Shown: positions 34,145-44,146, counted from the first letter of the stretch. The stretch is DNA of 64,000 nucleotides from Thiofilum sp039797965 (GCA_039797965.1 JBDKGX010000001.1:62001-126000); one strand, 5' to 3'. Notes: generated by a model not told the origin, from the sequence alone. Translations and numbers: made by a program.

Positions 34145-35431
34145 ATGCAAGACTTAGCGATTGATCAGTTTGCACCTTGTACCTTACCCAATCCTTTAAC
34201 AGGGCAAGGCTCTATCCATTTTCGCAGTGATCAAGAGCGCCTTTTAGTGCATCCAGAGCTTAATAGCAGTGAGCTGGGTTTGCCACTTAACCGCCAGTCT
34301 ACCCTAGAACTAGCAGGGCCTCGTGAGCTGTTATTTTTTAATCCGTCTGAGGTTAAAGCCGCTATTGTTACTTGTGGGGGGTTATGTCCGGGGCTGAATG
34401 CAGTGATTCGTGGTCTGGTGATGCAGCTTTGGCATTTGTATGGTTGTCGGCAGATTGAGGGGATACGTTACGGCTATCAGGGTTTAGGTAACCAAGCGAC
34501 TGAACCAATGGTACTTACTCCTGATTTAGTATCCAGCCTAAAAAGTGTAGGAGGAACGTTGCTAGGTTCTTCTAGAGGTACACCTCCCACGACTGAGCTA
34601 GTCGATAACTTAGTCAAACGCGGGATTAATATGCTATTTGCCATCGGAGGTGATGGCACTATGCGGGGGGCTAAAGCACTATGGGACGAGATTCGCCGCC
34701 GTGATTTAAAGATTAGTGTGATCGGTATTCCTAAAACTATTGATAATGATATTCCTTGGGTGCGGCGATCATTTGGTTTTGATACTGCAGTTGCTGAAGC
34801 GGTGAAAGCTATTAATGTGGCAGAAATTGAAGCCAAGGGTATGCAAAATGGGATTGGTCTCGTCAAACTGATGGGGCGTCATGCAGGATTTATTACCGCA
34901 ACTGCTTGTGTAGCGTCAGGCAATGCCAATATTTGTTTGATTCCTGAAGTACCGTTTGCCTTACAAGGTGAAAATGGTTTGCTAGCTTTAATCGAAAAGC
35001 GCTTACATGAAAGACATCACGCCGTGATTGTGGTAGCTGAGGGGGCAGGTCAAGACTTAGTCCCAGGTGAAGGTAAGGATGCCTCAGGAAATGCCAAGTT
35101 AGGTGATATTGGGACTTATCTAAAACAGCAGATTACCGAGTACTTTAAAGGGCATGCACTCGATATTGGCATTAAATACATTGAGCCTAGCTATTTGATT
35201 CGCTCTGCACCCCCGACTGCTTCTGATCAGTTATATTGCGATCAATTAGCTCGTGCGGCGGTTCATGCCGCTATGGCAGGTAAAGGGGGGATGTTATTAG
35301 GTGACTGGAATGGGCGTATTACCCATGTACCGATTCAAGCTTTAGAAGGCAAAAGTCGCAGGGTGAATCCCAATGGGGAGTTGTGGTTTAGTGTAAGAGA
35401 GAATACCGGACAACCTGTGGTGATCGGTTAG
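34145..35431 (+). CDS. 6-phosphofructokinase, long plant-type form
   Basis: A 428-residue phosphofructokinase, longer than E. coli PfkA (320 residues), with an extra ~75-residue N-terminus. The core shows TCGGLCPGLNAVIRG, GGDGTMRGA and PKTIDNDIPW. The two positions that separate ATP from pyrophosphate enzymes are mixed: Gly in GGDG (ATP-type) but Lys in PKTIDND (PPi-type). This Gly/Lys combination is known in plant and trypanosome ATP-dependent enzymes, so ATP use is more likely than PPi. It phosphorylates fructose-6-phosphate in glycolysis. The Shine-Dalgarno AAGGAG is 5-6 bases before the ATG. A terminator shared with amtB follows. Confidence 0.85.
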   Translation: MQDLAIDQFAPCTLPNPLTGQGSIHFRSDQERLLVHPELNSSELGLPLNRQSTLELAGPRELLFFNPSEVKAAIVTCGGLCPGLNAVIRGLVMQLWHLYGCRQIEGIRYGYQGLGNQATEPMVLTPDLVSSLKSVGGTLLGSSRGTPPTTELVDNLVKRGINMLFAIGGDGTMRGAKALWDEIRRRDLKISVIGIPKTIDNDIPWVRRSFGFDTAVAEAVKAINVAEIEAKGMQNGIGLVKLMGRHAGFITATACVASGNANICLIPEVPFALQGENGLLALIEKRLHERHHAVIVVAEGAGQDLVPGEGKDASGNAKLGDIGTYLKQQITEYFKGHALDIGIKYIEPSYLIRSAPPTASDQLYCDQLARAAVHAAMAGKGGMLLGDWNGRITHVPIQALEGKSRRVNPNGELWFSVRENTGQPVVIG

Positions 35432-35439
35432 GCAGGCTA

Positions 35440-35467
35440 TTAAGGGCGAACCAACATTCGCCCTTAA
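35440..35467. terminator. Bidirectional terminator between phosphofructokinase and amtB
   Basis: TTAAGGGCGAA (35440-35450) pairs with TTCGCCCTTAA (35457-35467), 11 bp perfect, between convergent genes. Confidence 0.8.
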
Positions 35468-35477
35468 TTTAATGAAA

Positions 35478-36674
35478 TTAAACTTCAGGATTAGCTTTGA
35501 TTTTATGAATACTTAAATCAGCACCGTTGTATTCTTCCTCTTGAGTGAGACGAATACCGATGGTTTTCTTTAGAGCACCGTAAATAACAAAGCCTGCCGT
35601 CAGTGCAATCACAATACCCAAACCCGTACCGATGAGTTGTGACATAAAGCTTACTTCGCCTTTACCCCCTAAAGCGGTAGAGCCGAAAATACCTGCAGCA
35701 ATGCCACCCCAAGCACCACATAAACCATGTAAAGGCCACACCCCTAGAACATCGTCAATGCGCCATTTGTTTTGAGCCATGGTAAAGGTAATCACAAACA
35801 ATGCCCCTGCTACTGAACCTACCACTAAAGCGCCTAGCGGATGCATAATATCCGAGCCAGCACAGACAGCTACCAATCCCGCTAAGGGACCATTGTGTAC
35901 GAAGCCGGGGTCATTTTTACCTGCGATTAAAGCGGCTAAAATACCCCCCACCATAGCCATTAAGGAGTTAATCGCCACCAGCCCACTAATACCTTGTACT
36001 GCCTGAGCAGACATCACATTAAAGCCAAACCAACCGACGGCGAGAGTCCAAGAACCTAATGCTAGAAATGGAATACTGGAGGGCGGATGAGCCGACATAG
36101 GTTGACCGTGTTTATTATAACGACCATACCGTGCCCCTAGCATCACCACAGCTCCCAACGCAATCCAGCCTCCCATAGCATGAACTACCACAGACCCCGC
36201 AAAATCACGGAAAGGATAGCCAAAAGTTGCGGTTAGCCAGTCTTGAATGCCATAAGCTTTATTCCACGTAATGCCTTCAAAGAACGGATATACCAACGCC
36301 ACAATCACAAAAGTCGCTATCAATTGTGGATAAAACTTGGCACGTTCCGCAATGCCACCGGAAATAATCGCCGGAATTGCCGCAGCAAAAGTTAATAAGA
36401 AGAAGAATTTAACTAAAGCAAAACCATTTTGTTGCGCGAGTGTCGTCGCATCATGGAAGAATCCAATCTGATACGCCACATAATAACCAACAAAGAAATA
36501 CGCCACCGTGGAGATAGCAAAATCGACAATAATCTTAACTAAAGCATTGACTTGGTTTTTGTGGCGAACCGTACCCACTTCTAAAAACGCAAAGCCCGCA
36601 TGCATAGCCAGTACCATGACCGCACCGATTAATACAAATAATGTATCGAGTGCGGGTATTAGCTGTTGCTCCAT
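35478..36674 (-). CDS. amtB: Ammonium transporter AmtB
   Basis: A 398-residue, 11-span Amt/MEP/Rh channel for ammonium. Visible are MHAGFAFLEVGTVRHKN (span 1-2), DFAGSVVVHAMGGWIALGA with the first pore His, and VWPLHGLCGAWGGIAAGIFG with the second. There is no cleavable signal peptide of the E. coli AmtB kind. No glnK gene, its usual partner, lies next to it: upstream is the divergent hldE region. I looked for a sigma-54 promoter and did not find a convincing one. Confidence 0.95.
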   Translation of the reverse strand: MEQQLIPALDTLFVLIGAVMVLAMHAGFAFLEVGTVRHKNQVNALVKIIVDFAISTVAYFFVGYYVAYQIGFFHDATTLAQQNGFALVKFFFLLTFAAAIPAIISGGIAERAKFYPQLIATFVIVALVYPFFEGITWNKAYGIQDWLTATFGYPFRDFAGSVVVHAMGGWIALGAVVMLGARYGRYNKHGQPMSAHPPSSIPFLALGSWTLAVGWFGFNVMSAQAVQGISGLVAINSLMAMVGGILAALIAGKNDPGFVHNGPLAGLVAVCAGSDIMHPLGALVVGSVAGALFVITFTMAQNKWRIDDVLGVWPLHGLCGAWGGIAAGIFGSTALGGKGEVSFMSQLIGTGLGIVIALTAGFVIYGALKKTIGIRLTQEEEYNGADLSIHKIKANPEV

Positions 36675-37028
36675 CAGCGTAACCTCTTAGTAGCACTTAT
36701 GAAATTAGCGCCAATCATAGTGAGATTTATAGTATTGACTAGTACTAGAGTCGACTCTTTTGAGAGGATATTCAGAAAAATCTAAAAGTACTCTAAAACC
36801 TATAAATTTTCGCCCTTCTGTAGTGCGATTTATAATTTAACGCTCATTTTTAGTGCTTAAATAGATGCTTTTTGGTGCGGAAGCTGAATGTTATGGGTTT
36901 TTAGATAAAGTACTTTGCACAGCAAACGAGCATCAGAGTGTTACTAGTAGCCGCGCTCGTGAGCATGATAAGCTAAATCATTATTTCAATATGCTGTTGC
37001 TAACAATAATTACATAAGAGTTTGATTT
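36675..37028. other. Divergent promoter region of amtB and hldE
   Basis: A 354-base AT-rich gap. It contains CTAGTACTAG and the palindrome GAGTCGACTC near 36740-36760, and two further AGTACT copies. No sigma-54 consensus, RNA gene or small ORF stands out. Confidence 0.4.
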
Positions 37029-38483
37029 ATGAGCTTATCTATTCCTGCTTTTGAACGCGCTCGAGTATTGGTCATTGGTGATTGTATGCTAGATCGCTAT
37101 TGGTCGGGGGGTACATCACGCATTTCTCCCGAAGCTCCTGTTCCTGTCGTGCATGTGCAATCGAGTGAAGAGCGTCCGGGTGGAGCCGCCAATGTGGCTT
37201 TGAATATTGCCACCTTAGGCGGGAAAGCCACGTTAATGGGCTATATTGGTCAAGACGAAACAGGAAGTTCGTTAGAGCGCTTATTGGCGGATAAAGGGGT
37301 TAGTACTCAGTTTATTAAACTCGCCAAATTACCAACCATTACTAAGTTACGAGTACTGAGCCGCAATCAGCAATTACTCCGCCTCGATTTTGAGCAAGGT
37401 TTTATGGGGCAAGATCACAGCCAACTACTGGATCAATTTGGCACATTAGTAGCTGAGCATGATGTCATTATTATCTCGGATTATCGCAAGGGTACTTTGG
37501 AGCGCGCGCTGGAATTAATTCAAATCGCCAAAGCAGCGGGTAAACCCGTAGTCGTTGATCCTAAAAGCGCTGAATTCATGGATTACCAAGGGGCAACCGT
37601 CATTACCCCGAACTTAAGTGAGTTTGGGGCAGCCGTGGGGAGTTGGAGTAATGAAGACGATCTGATTCAAAAAGGTCGAGCATTAATGCACCGTTGTTCA
37701 CTCGATAATTTGCTCATCACTCGCAGTGAACAGGGCATGACCTTACTCAGTGGTAAGGAGGCTCCCGTCAATCTCCCCACTCGTGCTCGTGAAGTGTTTG
37801 ATGTGACAGGGGCAGGAGATACCGTCGTAGCAGTACTAGCGGCGGCGATGGCAACGGGTTTGCCGATTGATCAATCGATGGCGCTTGCCAATTTAGCCGC
37901 CGGCATTGTGGTGGCAAAAGTAGGTACAGCTACGGTCACAGTGGCAGAGTTGCATAAAGCCTTAAATGCGCATCCTGCTCCGCGCAAAGGCATTGTGTCA
38001 GAGGACGAGCTTTTAGCCGCTATTCAGCAAGCTCGTTTACATGGTGAAACGATTGTTTTGACTAATGGCTGTTTTGATTTGTTACATGCAGGACATGTGA
38101 CCTATTTAAACGAGGCGAAACAGTTAGGTGACCGTTTGATTGTTGCTGTGAATACGGATGAATCGGTGCGAAAACTCAAAGGCTCTACGCGCCCTGTGAA
38201 TACTATGGAAAACCGTATGACGGTATTAGCAGCGCTGGGGGCGGTCGATTGGGTGGTATCGTTTAGTGAGGGTACCCCGGAGCGCCTGATTTGTGCGGTA
38301 AAACCGGACTACTTAGTGAAAGGCGGCGATAATGACCCGCAAAAAATCCCCGGCAATCGCTGCGTATGGGACAACGGCGGCGAGGTGGTCGTACTAAGTT
38401 TTAAAGATGGCGTATCCACCACTCGAACTATTGCTCGTATTCAAACGATGGAAAAAGAACATATTGTCTCTAGTCCCTGTTAA
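37029..38483 (+). CDS. hldE: Bifunctional heptose kinase/adenylyltransferase
   Basis: A 484-residue fusion. The N-terminal ribokinase-type domain (about 1-320; GDCMLDRYWSG, ERPGGAANVALN, DVTGAGDTVVAV) phosphorylates heptose-7-phosphate at C1. The C-terminal nucleotidyltransferase domain (about 345-480; TNGCFDLLHAGHVTYLNEAK with the HxGH motif) adds AMP to make ADP-heptose for the LPS inner core. It functionally joins waaA at 45.7 kb and lptFG at 15-17 kb in LPS biogenesis, though the genes are scattered. Monocistronic, with a hairpin downstream. Confidence 0.96.
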   Translation: MSLSIPAFERARVLVIGDCMLDRYWSGGTSRISPEAPVPVVHVQSSEERPGGAANVALNIATLGGKATLMGYIGQDETGSSLERLLADKGVSTQFIKLAKLPTITKLRVLSRNQQLLRLDFEQGFMGQDHSQLLDQFGTLVAEHDVIIISDYRKGTLERALELIQIAKAAGKPVVVDPKSAEFMDYQGATVITPNLSEFGAAVGSWSNEDDLIQKGRALMHRCSLDNLLITRSEQGMTLLSGKEAPVNLPTRAREVFDVTGAGDTVVAVLAAAMATGLPIDQSMALANLAAGIVVAKVGTATVTVAELHKALNAHPAPRKGIVSEDELLAAIQQARLHGETIVLTNGCFDLLHAGHVTYLNEAKQLGDRLIVAVNTDESVRKLKGSTRPVNTMENRMTVLAALGAVDWVVSFSEGTPERLICAVKPDYLVKGGDNDPQKIPGNRCVWDNGGEVVVLSFKDGVSTTRTIARIQTMEKEHIVSSPC

Positions 38484-38586
38484 AATTGAGCTGAGTACAT
38501 GAGATTAGGTTTTAATATATTTTTATTAAAATCATTTGGTTATGAAGTGATGCTGTACGAAACTTTGTTGAGAGTATCCTGCAAAG

Positions 38587-38609
38587 GCGATCTCTAAAAA
38601 AGAGATCGC
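38587..38609. terminator. Terminator after hldE
   Basis: GCGATCTCT (38587-38595) pairs with AGAGATCGC (38601-38609), 9 bp perfect with an AAAAA loop, between convergent genes. Confidence 0.6.
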
Positions 38610-38636
38610 GACTAGCCTAGTACTTGATTCTAAAAG

Positions 38637-39884
38637 TTAGACTAAATTTAATGCTAATAGAGAGGCTAAATAAAAGCCTAATTCATTGATAGTGATATAA
38701 GGTCGTTGATTAGTTAAAGCAAAATTAGATTCGATCTTACGTACTAATTGAGTACCTTGAGTCTTCAGACTGGTATTAGTAGTTTTACCTGTACCGTATG
38801 CGATGACTGCCCAAGGATAAACATCTGGGGTATTATTTAAACCTGTACCATTATTAGGCCAAGTACTCCAATTGCTGGCATGAGCACTGAAATAAGCCCA
38901 TGCAGCCGTCATGCGTGTAGGTGTTAATTCAGTGGTGACTTGAAAAACTGTAGGATAAATCTGACAGGTAGCACCGGGGTAAAAACCTGTACTCACTGTA
39001 GTAGTAGCATCGGAGTCACGATAGGCACTAGAGCCAGTATGGTAGAGGCTGCTGATCCCTCCCGCTATAATGCTAATAAAACTATTAAAATAACTAGCTT
39101 CTGAGTCTGCTTTAGCTTGTAACAGTGTTACTAACTGTTTTAAACCGTAATGCACTTCACAATTATCCATTAAATACCCTACCTGACAAGCTGCCCATTT
39201 TTCCGCAGTGGTTGAGTAGTAAGGATTTTGTTGAATATGATTAGGAATAGGTAAATCAGGACGGAAAGTGGGAGTTAAACCATTGGATTTCAACGGTACT
39301 AATAAATTTAAATAAGCTACGGACTTAACGGTCGCTTTATTAGTATTCCACCAGGTATCGGTTTCAGTTTTATAAGTACTAGTATTTTTGCTAAAGCGAG
39401 TAACAAAACGCGCCGCTAGTGCCACAAAGGTAGCAGCATACGCATCATCCGAGTCGCGATCCCGCTGCGGTGTTTGCCACGAAGTCGGCTGCCCTGTGGT
39501 GTAGTTCCAAGTAGGAAATTCAGCATCTAGAATAATTTTATTGCTAGTCAGATTACGTAGATAACTATTTAAATGATTTTTGACTAAAGGAAATGCGTCG
39601 GCGTCGGTAAGTTGATCAAATGCAAACAGAAGTGCCAAATTCGCAAAATACCAGTTTAACATGCCATAAGGCGCTAGCATTAAAGCACCTGAGTAATCCC
39701 TCACAGTACTTGTAGCGGGATTAGTTAAGGCTGTGGGGGTAATCACAGCGGCTTTAAGGGCGGCAATCGCATTCGCTTTAGTTAAAGTGGTCGCTGCTTG
39801 AGCGGTGCTAAGATTAAGAAAAGATGGCAAAGTACTCAGGGATGCACTTGCCAGAGCGTAAGATAAAAATGTTCTGCGCTTCAT
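38637..39884 (-). CDS. Tat-exported protein, possible alpha/alpha-toroid enzyme
   Basis: A 415-residue protein starting at an ATG at 39884, with AAGG about 12 bases upstream. The N-terminus is a twin-arginine signal (KRRTFLSYALA followed by a hydrophobic stretch ending STAQA), so it is exported folded. The body is helix-rich and Trp/Tyr-rich, with segments such as GMLNWYFANLALLFAFDQL and RDSDDAYAATFVALAARF that resemble alpha/alpha-toroid carbohydrate-active enzymes. I cannot assign a family, and the glycosidase idea is inference. No neighbouring sugar genes support or contradict it. A longer frame from 39986 exists but would bury the Tat signal. Confidence 0.65.
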   Translation of the reverse strand: MKRRTFLSYALASASLSTLPSFLNLSTAQAATTLTKANAIAALKAAVITPTALTNPATSTVRDYSGALMLAPYGMLNWYFANLALLFAFDQLTDADAFPLVKNHLNSYLRNLTSNKIILDAEFPTWNYTTGQPTSWQTPQRDRDSDDAYAATFVALAARFVTRFSKNTSTYKTETDTWWNTNKATVKSVAYLNLLVPLKSNGLTPTFRPDLPIPNHIQQNPYYSTTAEKWAACQVGYLMDNCEVHYGLKQLVTLLQAKADSEASYFNSFISIIAGGISSLYHTGSSAYRDSDATTTVSTGFYPGATCQIYPTVFQVTTELTPTRMTAAWAYFSAHASNWSTWPNNGTGLNNTPDVYPWAVIAYGTGKTTNTSLKTQGTQLVRKIESNFALTNQRPYITINELGFYLASLLALNLV

Positions 39885-40051
39885 AATATAACTGCCTTGG
39901 GGGGAAAAGTTGTGATTATGCCTAAAAGCATAGATCAAATTTCCCCAAGAAAAGGGCACTAATATTAGGCATTTTAGATTATTCAATACGGCATTACTAA
40001 GACCAGCGCGTTAAGCTCTGTTAGTGATGTTTCAATGGGAAATTAGGGCTT

Positions 40052-41251
40052 ATGACTATAGCAATAAAGGTCGATATTCTTATTATTGGTGGCGGGATTG
40101 CGGGGCTTTGGGCGTTGGCAGAGTGGCGCAGCCGTGGTTATGAGGCTATTTTAGTCTCTGATGAGCTGGGCAAAGGGCAAACCATTGCTTCACAGGGCAT
40201 TATTCATGGTGGGACTAAATATGCCCTGACTGGGCAAGTGAGTTCCGCCACATTAGCGATTGGTGACATGCCTCGTTTGTGGCGCACGGCTTTAAAGGGG
40301 CAGGGGGCTGTTGATTTATCTAAAGCCAAAGTACGGACTGAAAATCAGCTTTTGTGGACAAGTGGGGGCATTGGCTCACGTTTGACTGGATTTTTTGCTA
40401 GCCATGCTATGAAAAGTCGTATGGCAGCTTTAGATAAAAGTACTTATCCAGAGTTATTTAAAAGTACTCAATTTAAAGGGGCGCTGTATCAATTAGATGA
40501 ACCTGTATTAGATATTCCGTCGGTATTACAAGCCTTTCAAAGTCATTATCATGAGTACTTAATAGCCATTGATGCGGATCAATCGCAATTAGTAGAGCAA
40601 GATAATTATTATGAGTACTTAGCGGTGTTACCACAGGGGGGTAAAGCACTGATTCAAGCGCAACATATCATTATGACGGCAGGGGCAGGAAATGAAGCTC
40701 TATTTGCCCCCGTATTTCCCAAGCCTGTTCAAAAGACTCAGCCATTACAGCAATTGCGTCCCTTACAAATGGTACTGGCTAAAGGCGATTTACCTCGTAT
40801 TTATGCCCATGCTTTAGGTATGAGTGATAAGCCACGCGTCACGATTACTTCTCATACCGCTGATGATGGTGAGATTGTATGGTACATAGGGGGGCAGCCT
40901 GCTGAGCAAGGCGTTGGCAAGTCTTCAGATCAAGTTATTCAAGCTACTCAACAGGAGCTACAAGATCTATTGCCATGGCTTAATTTAGATCATGTGCAAT
41001 GGCGCACATGGAATGTTGATCGCGCCGAAGCCACTCAAGTAGGGGGTGCTCGTCCTGATAAGCCCAGTCTTCATACGGTTAAAAATGTAACGGTAGCATG
41101 GCCTACCAAATTGGCATTTGCTCCGATGTTGGCTGATGAGTTACTAGCGGCTATTACTCCCCAGCTCAAACCTAATACAGCACCCTTTAAAAAAACCACC
41201 ATTTTAATGACGCCACAAGTTGCTAAAACCATATGGGAGCAAGTTTTCTAA
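40052..41251 (+). CDS. FAD-dependent oxidoreductase (DAO/GlpD-like)
   Basis: A 399-residue flavoprotein. It begins with the dinucleotide-binding motif IIGGGIAGLWALAEWRSRG and has a SQGIIHGGTKYALTGQ segment at the substrate side as in D-amino-acid oxidase and glycerol-3-phosphate dehydrogenase relatives. The C-terminal part (VDRAEATQVGGARPDKPS) fits that superfamily. The substrate is not predictable. The next gene, an AI-2E permease, begins about five bases after its stop, so the two may be one operon. AGTACT is dense here (four copies in about 200 bases). Confidence 0.8.
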   Translation: MTIAIKVDILIIGGGIAGLWALAEWRSRGYEAILVSDELGKGQTIASQGIIHGGTKYALTGQVSSATLAIGDMPRLWRTALKGQGAVDLSKAKVRTENQLLWTSGGIGSRLTGFFASHAMKSRMAALDKSTYPELFKSTQFKGALYQLDEPVLDIPSVLQAFQSHYHEYLIAIDADQSQLVEQDNYYEYLAVLPQGGKALIQAQHIIMTAGAGNEALFAPVFPKPVQKTQPLQQLRPLQMVLAKGDLPRIYAHALGMSDKPRVTITSHTADDGEIVWYIGGQPAEQGVGKSSDQVIQATQQELQDLLPWLNLDHVQWRTWNVDRAEATQVGGARPDKPSLHTVKNVTVAWPTKLAFAPMLADELLAAITPQLKPNTAPFKKTTILMTPQVAKTIWEQVF

Positions 41252-41255
41252 TAAT

Positions 41256-42425
41256 ATGCTACAACCATCACTACTCTATAATGGGTTTTACACCAAAGGA
41301 TGGTTTATTTTGGAGCAGCGCTATTGGATTAATCCCACGCTAACTAATTTTACCTTGTTTTTATTAATGACCTGCTTATTGGGATGGTTATTAGTATTAG
41401 GGCGTGACTTAATTATCCCACTTGTTATTGCTTTGGTTATTTGGTATGTACTAGATGCCGTAGCTAAGTACTTACAAAATAAACTAAAGCACTGGTTAAA
41501 TGTACCTTATAAGTGGGCTATGGCAGGTGCTTTTGTAGTCCTATTTACTATCATAATCCTGATTTCCGATATGGTCTCCTATAATGCTTTAGAGCTATCC
41601 AAACAGTTTCCTAGCTATCAGCAAAATATTGAGCAGCGCTTTAGTCATTTAATGGGCTGGGTGGCTCCTCATTCAGATATTAAATTAGAACGTCTAGGTA
41701 GCTCCTTAACACCTGCTAGCTTACTAAAATGGGCAACTTCATTAATTAGTAACTTATTGGCCTCTTTGGGTTTAATTACTATATACCTCATTTTTATCTT
41801 TGTTGAGCAACCTTATTTTGAGCAAAAGTTTTCAGCTCTGTTTAGTGGCAAAGACCAACGTGAGCACGCCCAAAAAATTCGTAACACCGTCATGAATAGT
41901 GTTGGCATATATTTAAGTGTGATGACTTGGATGAGCGTTTTGACAGGGGTATTGAGTAGTATAGTATTGTACTTTATTGGAGTTGATTATCCAGTATTCT
42001 GGGGATTTATCATTTTTCTAACCAATTATATTCCTAATATTGGGGCTTTAATTGGAGTACTTTTCCCAGCCACATTAGCCTTAGTACAGTTTGATACCTC
42101 ATGGCAATTTATTGCCGTTATTGTAGCACTAGGCGGTATCCAGTTTATCTTAGGTAATGTAGTAGAGCCACGCTTAATGGGAAACAGTTTAAATTTAAGT
42201 GGTCTAGCTATTGTTTTAGCATTAGGTATTTGGGGAGCGATTTGGGGCGTTACAGGAATGCTATTAGCGGTGCCTATTACTGTGATGTTAATGATTATTT
42301 TTGCGCAGTTTCCTGCGACTCGACCTTTGGCGGTATTACTGTCGAGTGATGGTAAAGTGGATGATCTATTGGAAAAAGATTCTAGTAATACTACATCAAC
42401 CATTCAACAGGTAAAACCGCAATAA
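41256..42425 (+). CDS. AI-2E family transporter
   Basis: A 389-residue membrane protein with about eight spans and the family pattern: two early spans with LGRDLIIPLVIALVIWYVLD, a long polar loop, then the conserved LTNYIPNIGALIGVLFP and GNVVEPRLMGNSLNLSGL segments near the end. Family members have been linked to AI-2 export, Na+/H+ antiport or unknown exports, so only the family is assigned. A start at 41256 is preferred over 41220, which lies inside the upstream gene. The 3' end overlaps the convergent phospholipase D gene by 35 bases. Confidence 0.85.
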   Translation: MLQPSLLYNGFYTKGWFILEQRYWINPTLTNFTLFLLMTCLLGWLLVLGRDLIIPLVIALVIWYVLDAVAKYLQNKLKHWLNVPYKWAMAGAFVVLFTIIILISDMVSYNALELSKQFPSYQQNIEQRFSHLMGWVAPHSDIKLERLGSSLTPASLLKWATSLISNLLASLGLITIYLIFIFVEQPYFEQKFSALFSGKDQREHAQKIRNTVMNSVGIYLSVMTWMSVLTGVLSSIVLYFIGVDYPVFWGFIIFLTNYIPNIGALIGVLFPATLALVQFDTSWQFIAVIVALGGIQFILGNVVEPRLMGNSLNLSGLAIVLALGIWGAIWGVTGMLLAVPITVMLMIIFAQFPATRPLAVLLSSDGKVDDLLEKDSSNTTSTIQQVKPQ

Positions 42426-43965
42426 TAGTTAGTATAATGCGTTGATACCACGCCACATTAGGCTCATGAGTCAATTTTTTGGCTTCATGAGTCTTACTAG
42501 CAGTCAAGCACCATTCAATTTTATTATATTTACTGAGCTTTAATTCATAAGCTTGTGTTTCTAAATAGCGCTGTAAGTGCTGAATAGCTTTTTCGCCATA
42601 GTGCTCACTATTAAATACAATTCCCATTTCGGTATTATGTATGGCTGAACGCGGATCTAAATTAAATGAGCCTACAAAGGCATATTGATGGTCAATAATA
42701 AGGGCTTTAGCATGTAAACTAGCTCGTTTTGAACCTAAAAATGACCAGTTATTATCACTGTTTAAGGGGGCTTGTAATTCATAGAGTTTTACTCCCATTT
42801 TTAATAGACGCTTACGGTATTTCATATAGCCTGCGTGTACCGCAGCAACATCATTAGCTGCAAATGAGTTGGTTAGTATCGTAATAGTGACATTACGATC
42901 ACGTAGCTCTTGAAATACTTTTAAGCCCTCTTTGCCAGGAATAAAATAAGGCGAGGAAATCCATAGATCTTGTTGAGCTGAGCGAATGAGCTTAATGAGC
43001 TTAATGAGCTCAAACGACATATAATCGTTATCTTTTTTCCATAAGGTATCGAGTACTTTATGAGGAGGGTCAGCTAAGACATTAATCGGCGCAAAATAAA
43101 TATCATTATTACTGTCTTGAATCAGTCGATCAATCACATCACGGCGTTGGTTAACTTCAGCACGATAGTTAGTGAGATGCTGATTTAATTGATTGAGCCA
43201 TTGTTGATATTTGCTATCACTGATTTTGCGACTACACAGCCTCTCAATATCAAAGGCAATCCCGCTATACCAATATTGATTAAAACGCGTGGTAATTTCT
43301 TGAGCTGCCTCCCCACCCATCAGCATATCTAAATCTGCAAAAGCGACCTCTGTATCAACATCAAAGTACTCGTTACCAATATTGCGCCCGCCAACAATGC
43401 TGACAATACCATCAGCGGTAAAAGATTTATTATGCATCCGTCGGGTAACTGGCGGAAAACGTGCAGGAAATTCGGGCATACGAAAGCGTCGTAAATAAAA
43501 TGGATTAAAAATCCGTAGCTCTAAGTTCGGAGTGTCTTTGACTAGGCGCTTAAAGTACTCATCACGTCCAGCCATATCCATATCATCTAATAATAAGCGA
43601 ACTTTTACCCCACGTTGTGCCGCAGCAACGGTAGCAGCCAACACGGCTTGCCCTGCTTGATCATTGTGAAATAAGTAATACTGTAGGTCTAATGTACTCT
43701 CCGCTTTATCCGCTAAATGGATACGAGTCAGCATGGCAATATGGGGAGATTTTAGCGAGTACAGTACATTAATCGTGCTGGTATCTTGATCTATTAATCG
43801 TTTTTTAACTATTTGATAGAGAGAGGTTTTGGTGTTGAGTGGACTACTAATCGGTACGGTTTGAATGACTTTAAAACGTCTAGCGCCCAAGAAACGAATA
43901 GTGAGCAAAATCAGCCCCAATCCTAGTACCACAATTAACCCTACTGGCATAGTCATTAGCGGCAT
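42391..43965 (-). CDS. Phospholipase D-type cardiolipin synthase (ClsC-like)
   Basis: A 524-residue protein with one N-terminal membrane anchor (about 5-25) and two PLD catalytic motifs: HNKSFTADG (HxKx4D, about residue 175) and HAKALIIDHQ (about 415), each followed by the Gly/Ser-Asn element (GGRNIGNEYFD; GSFNLDPRSA). This double-HKD layout with a single anchor and the RMHNKSF context fits the ClsC group, which condenses phosphatidylglycerol or PE to cardiolipin. Related phospholipases cannot be fully excluded. Confidence 0.85.
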   Translation of the reverse strand: MPLMTMPVGLIVVLGLGLILLTIRFLGARRFKVIQTVPISSPLNTKTSLYQIVKKRLIDQDTSTINVLYSLKSPHIAMLTRIHLADKAESTLDLQYYLFHNDQAGQAVLAATVAAAQRGVKVRLLLDDMDMAGRDEYFKRLVKDTPNLELRIFNPFYLRRFRMPEFPARFPPVTRRMHNKSFTADGIVSIVGGRNIGNEYFDVDTEVAFADLDMLMGGEAAQEITTRFNQYWYSGIAFDIERLCSRKISDSKYQQWLNQLNQHLTNYRAEVNQRRDVIDRLIQDSNNDIYFAPINVLADPPHKVLDTLWKKDNDYMSFELIKLIKLIRSAQQDLWISSPYFIPGKEGLKVFQELRDRNVTITILTNSFAANDVAAVHAGYMKYRKRLLKMGVKLYELQAPLNSDNNWSFLGSKRASLHAKALIIDHQYAFVGSFNLDPRSAIHNTEMGIVFNSEHYGEKAIQHLQRYLETQAYELKLSKYNKIEWCLTASKTHEAKKLTHEPNVAWYQRIILTIIAVLPVEWLM

Positions 43966-44146
43966 ATCAGGTGCTCTTTAACAACAACTCTATAAGCGTA
44001 GCATGCTTTAAGCGGTGATATAGTCCTGCCCATAGACTCTGTCTGGTTTTTACTGAATTTAAGCAAGCTTTGAATCCTCTATCGGTTAGGTTTTTTACAT
44101 AATTAATCAAATGTAGTTATCCTAGATAAATGGGATTTAAATCAAA

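Noticed and set aside
36675..36780. Sigma-54 promoter upstream of amtB
   Set aside because: The best candidate (TTGGCGC...) lacks the GC element at the required distance, so I could not support it.
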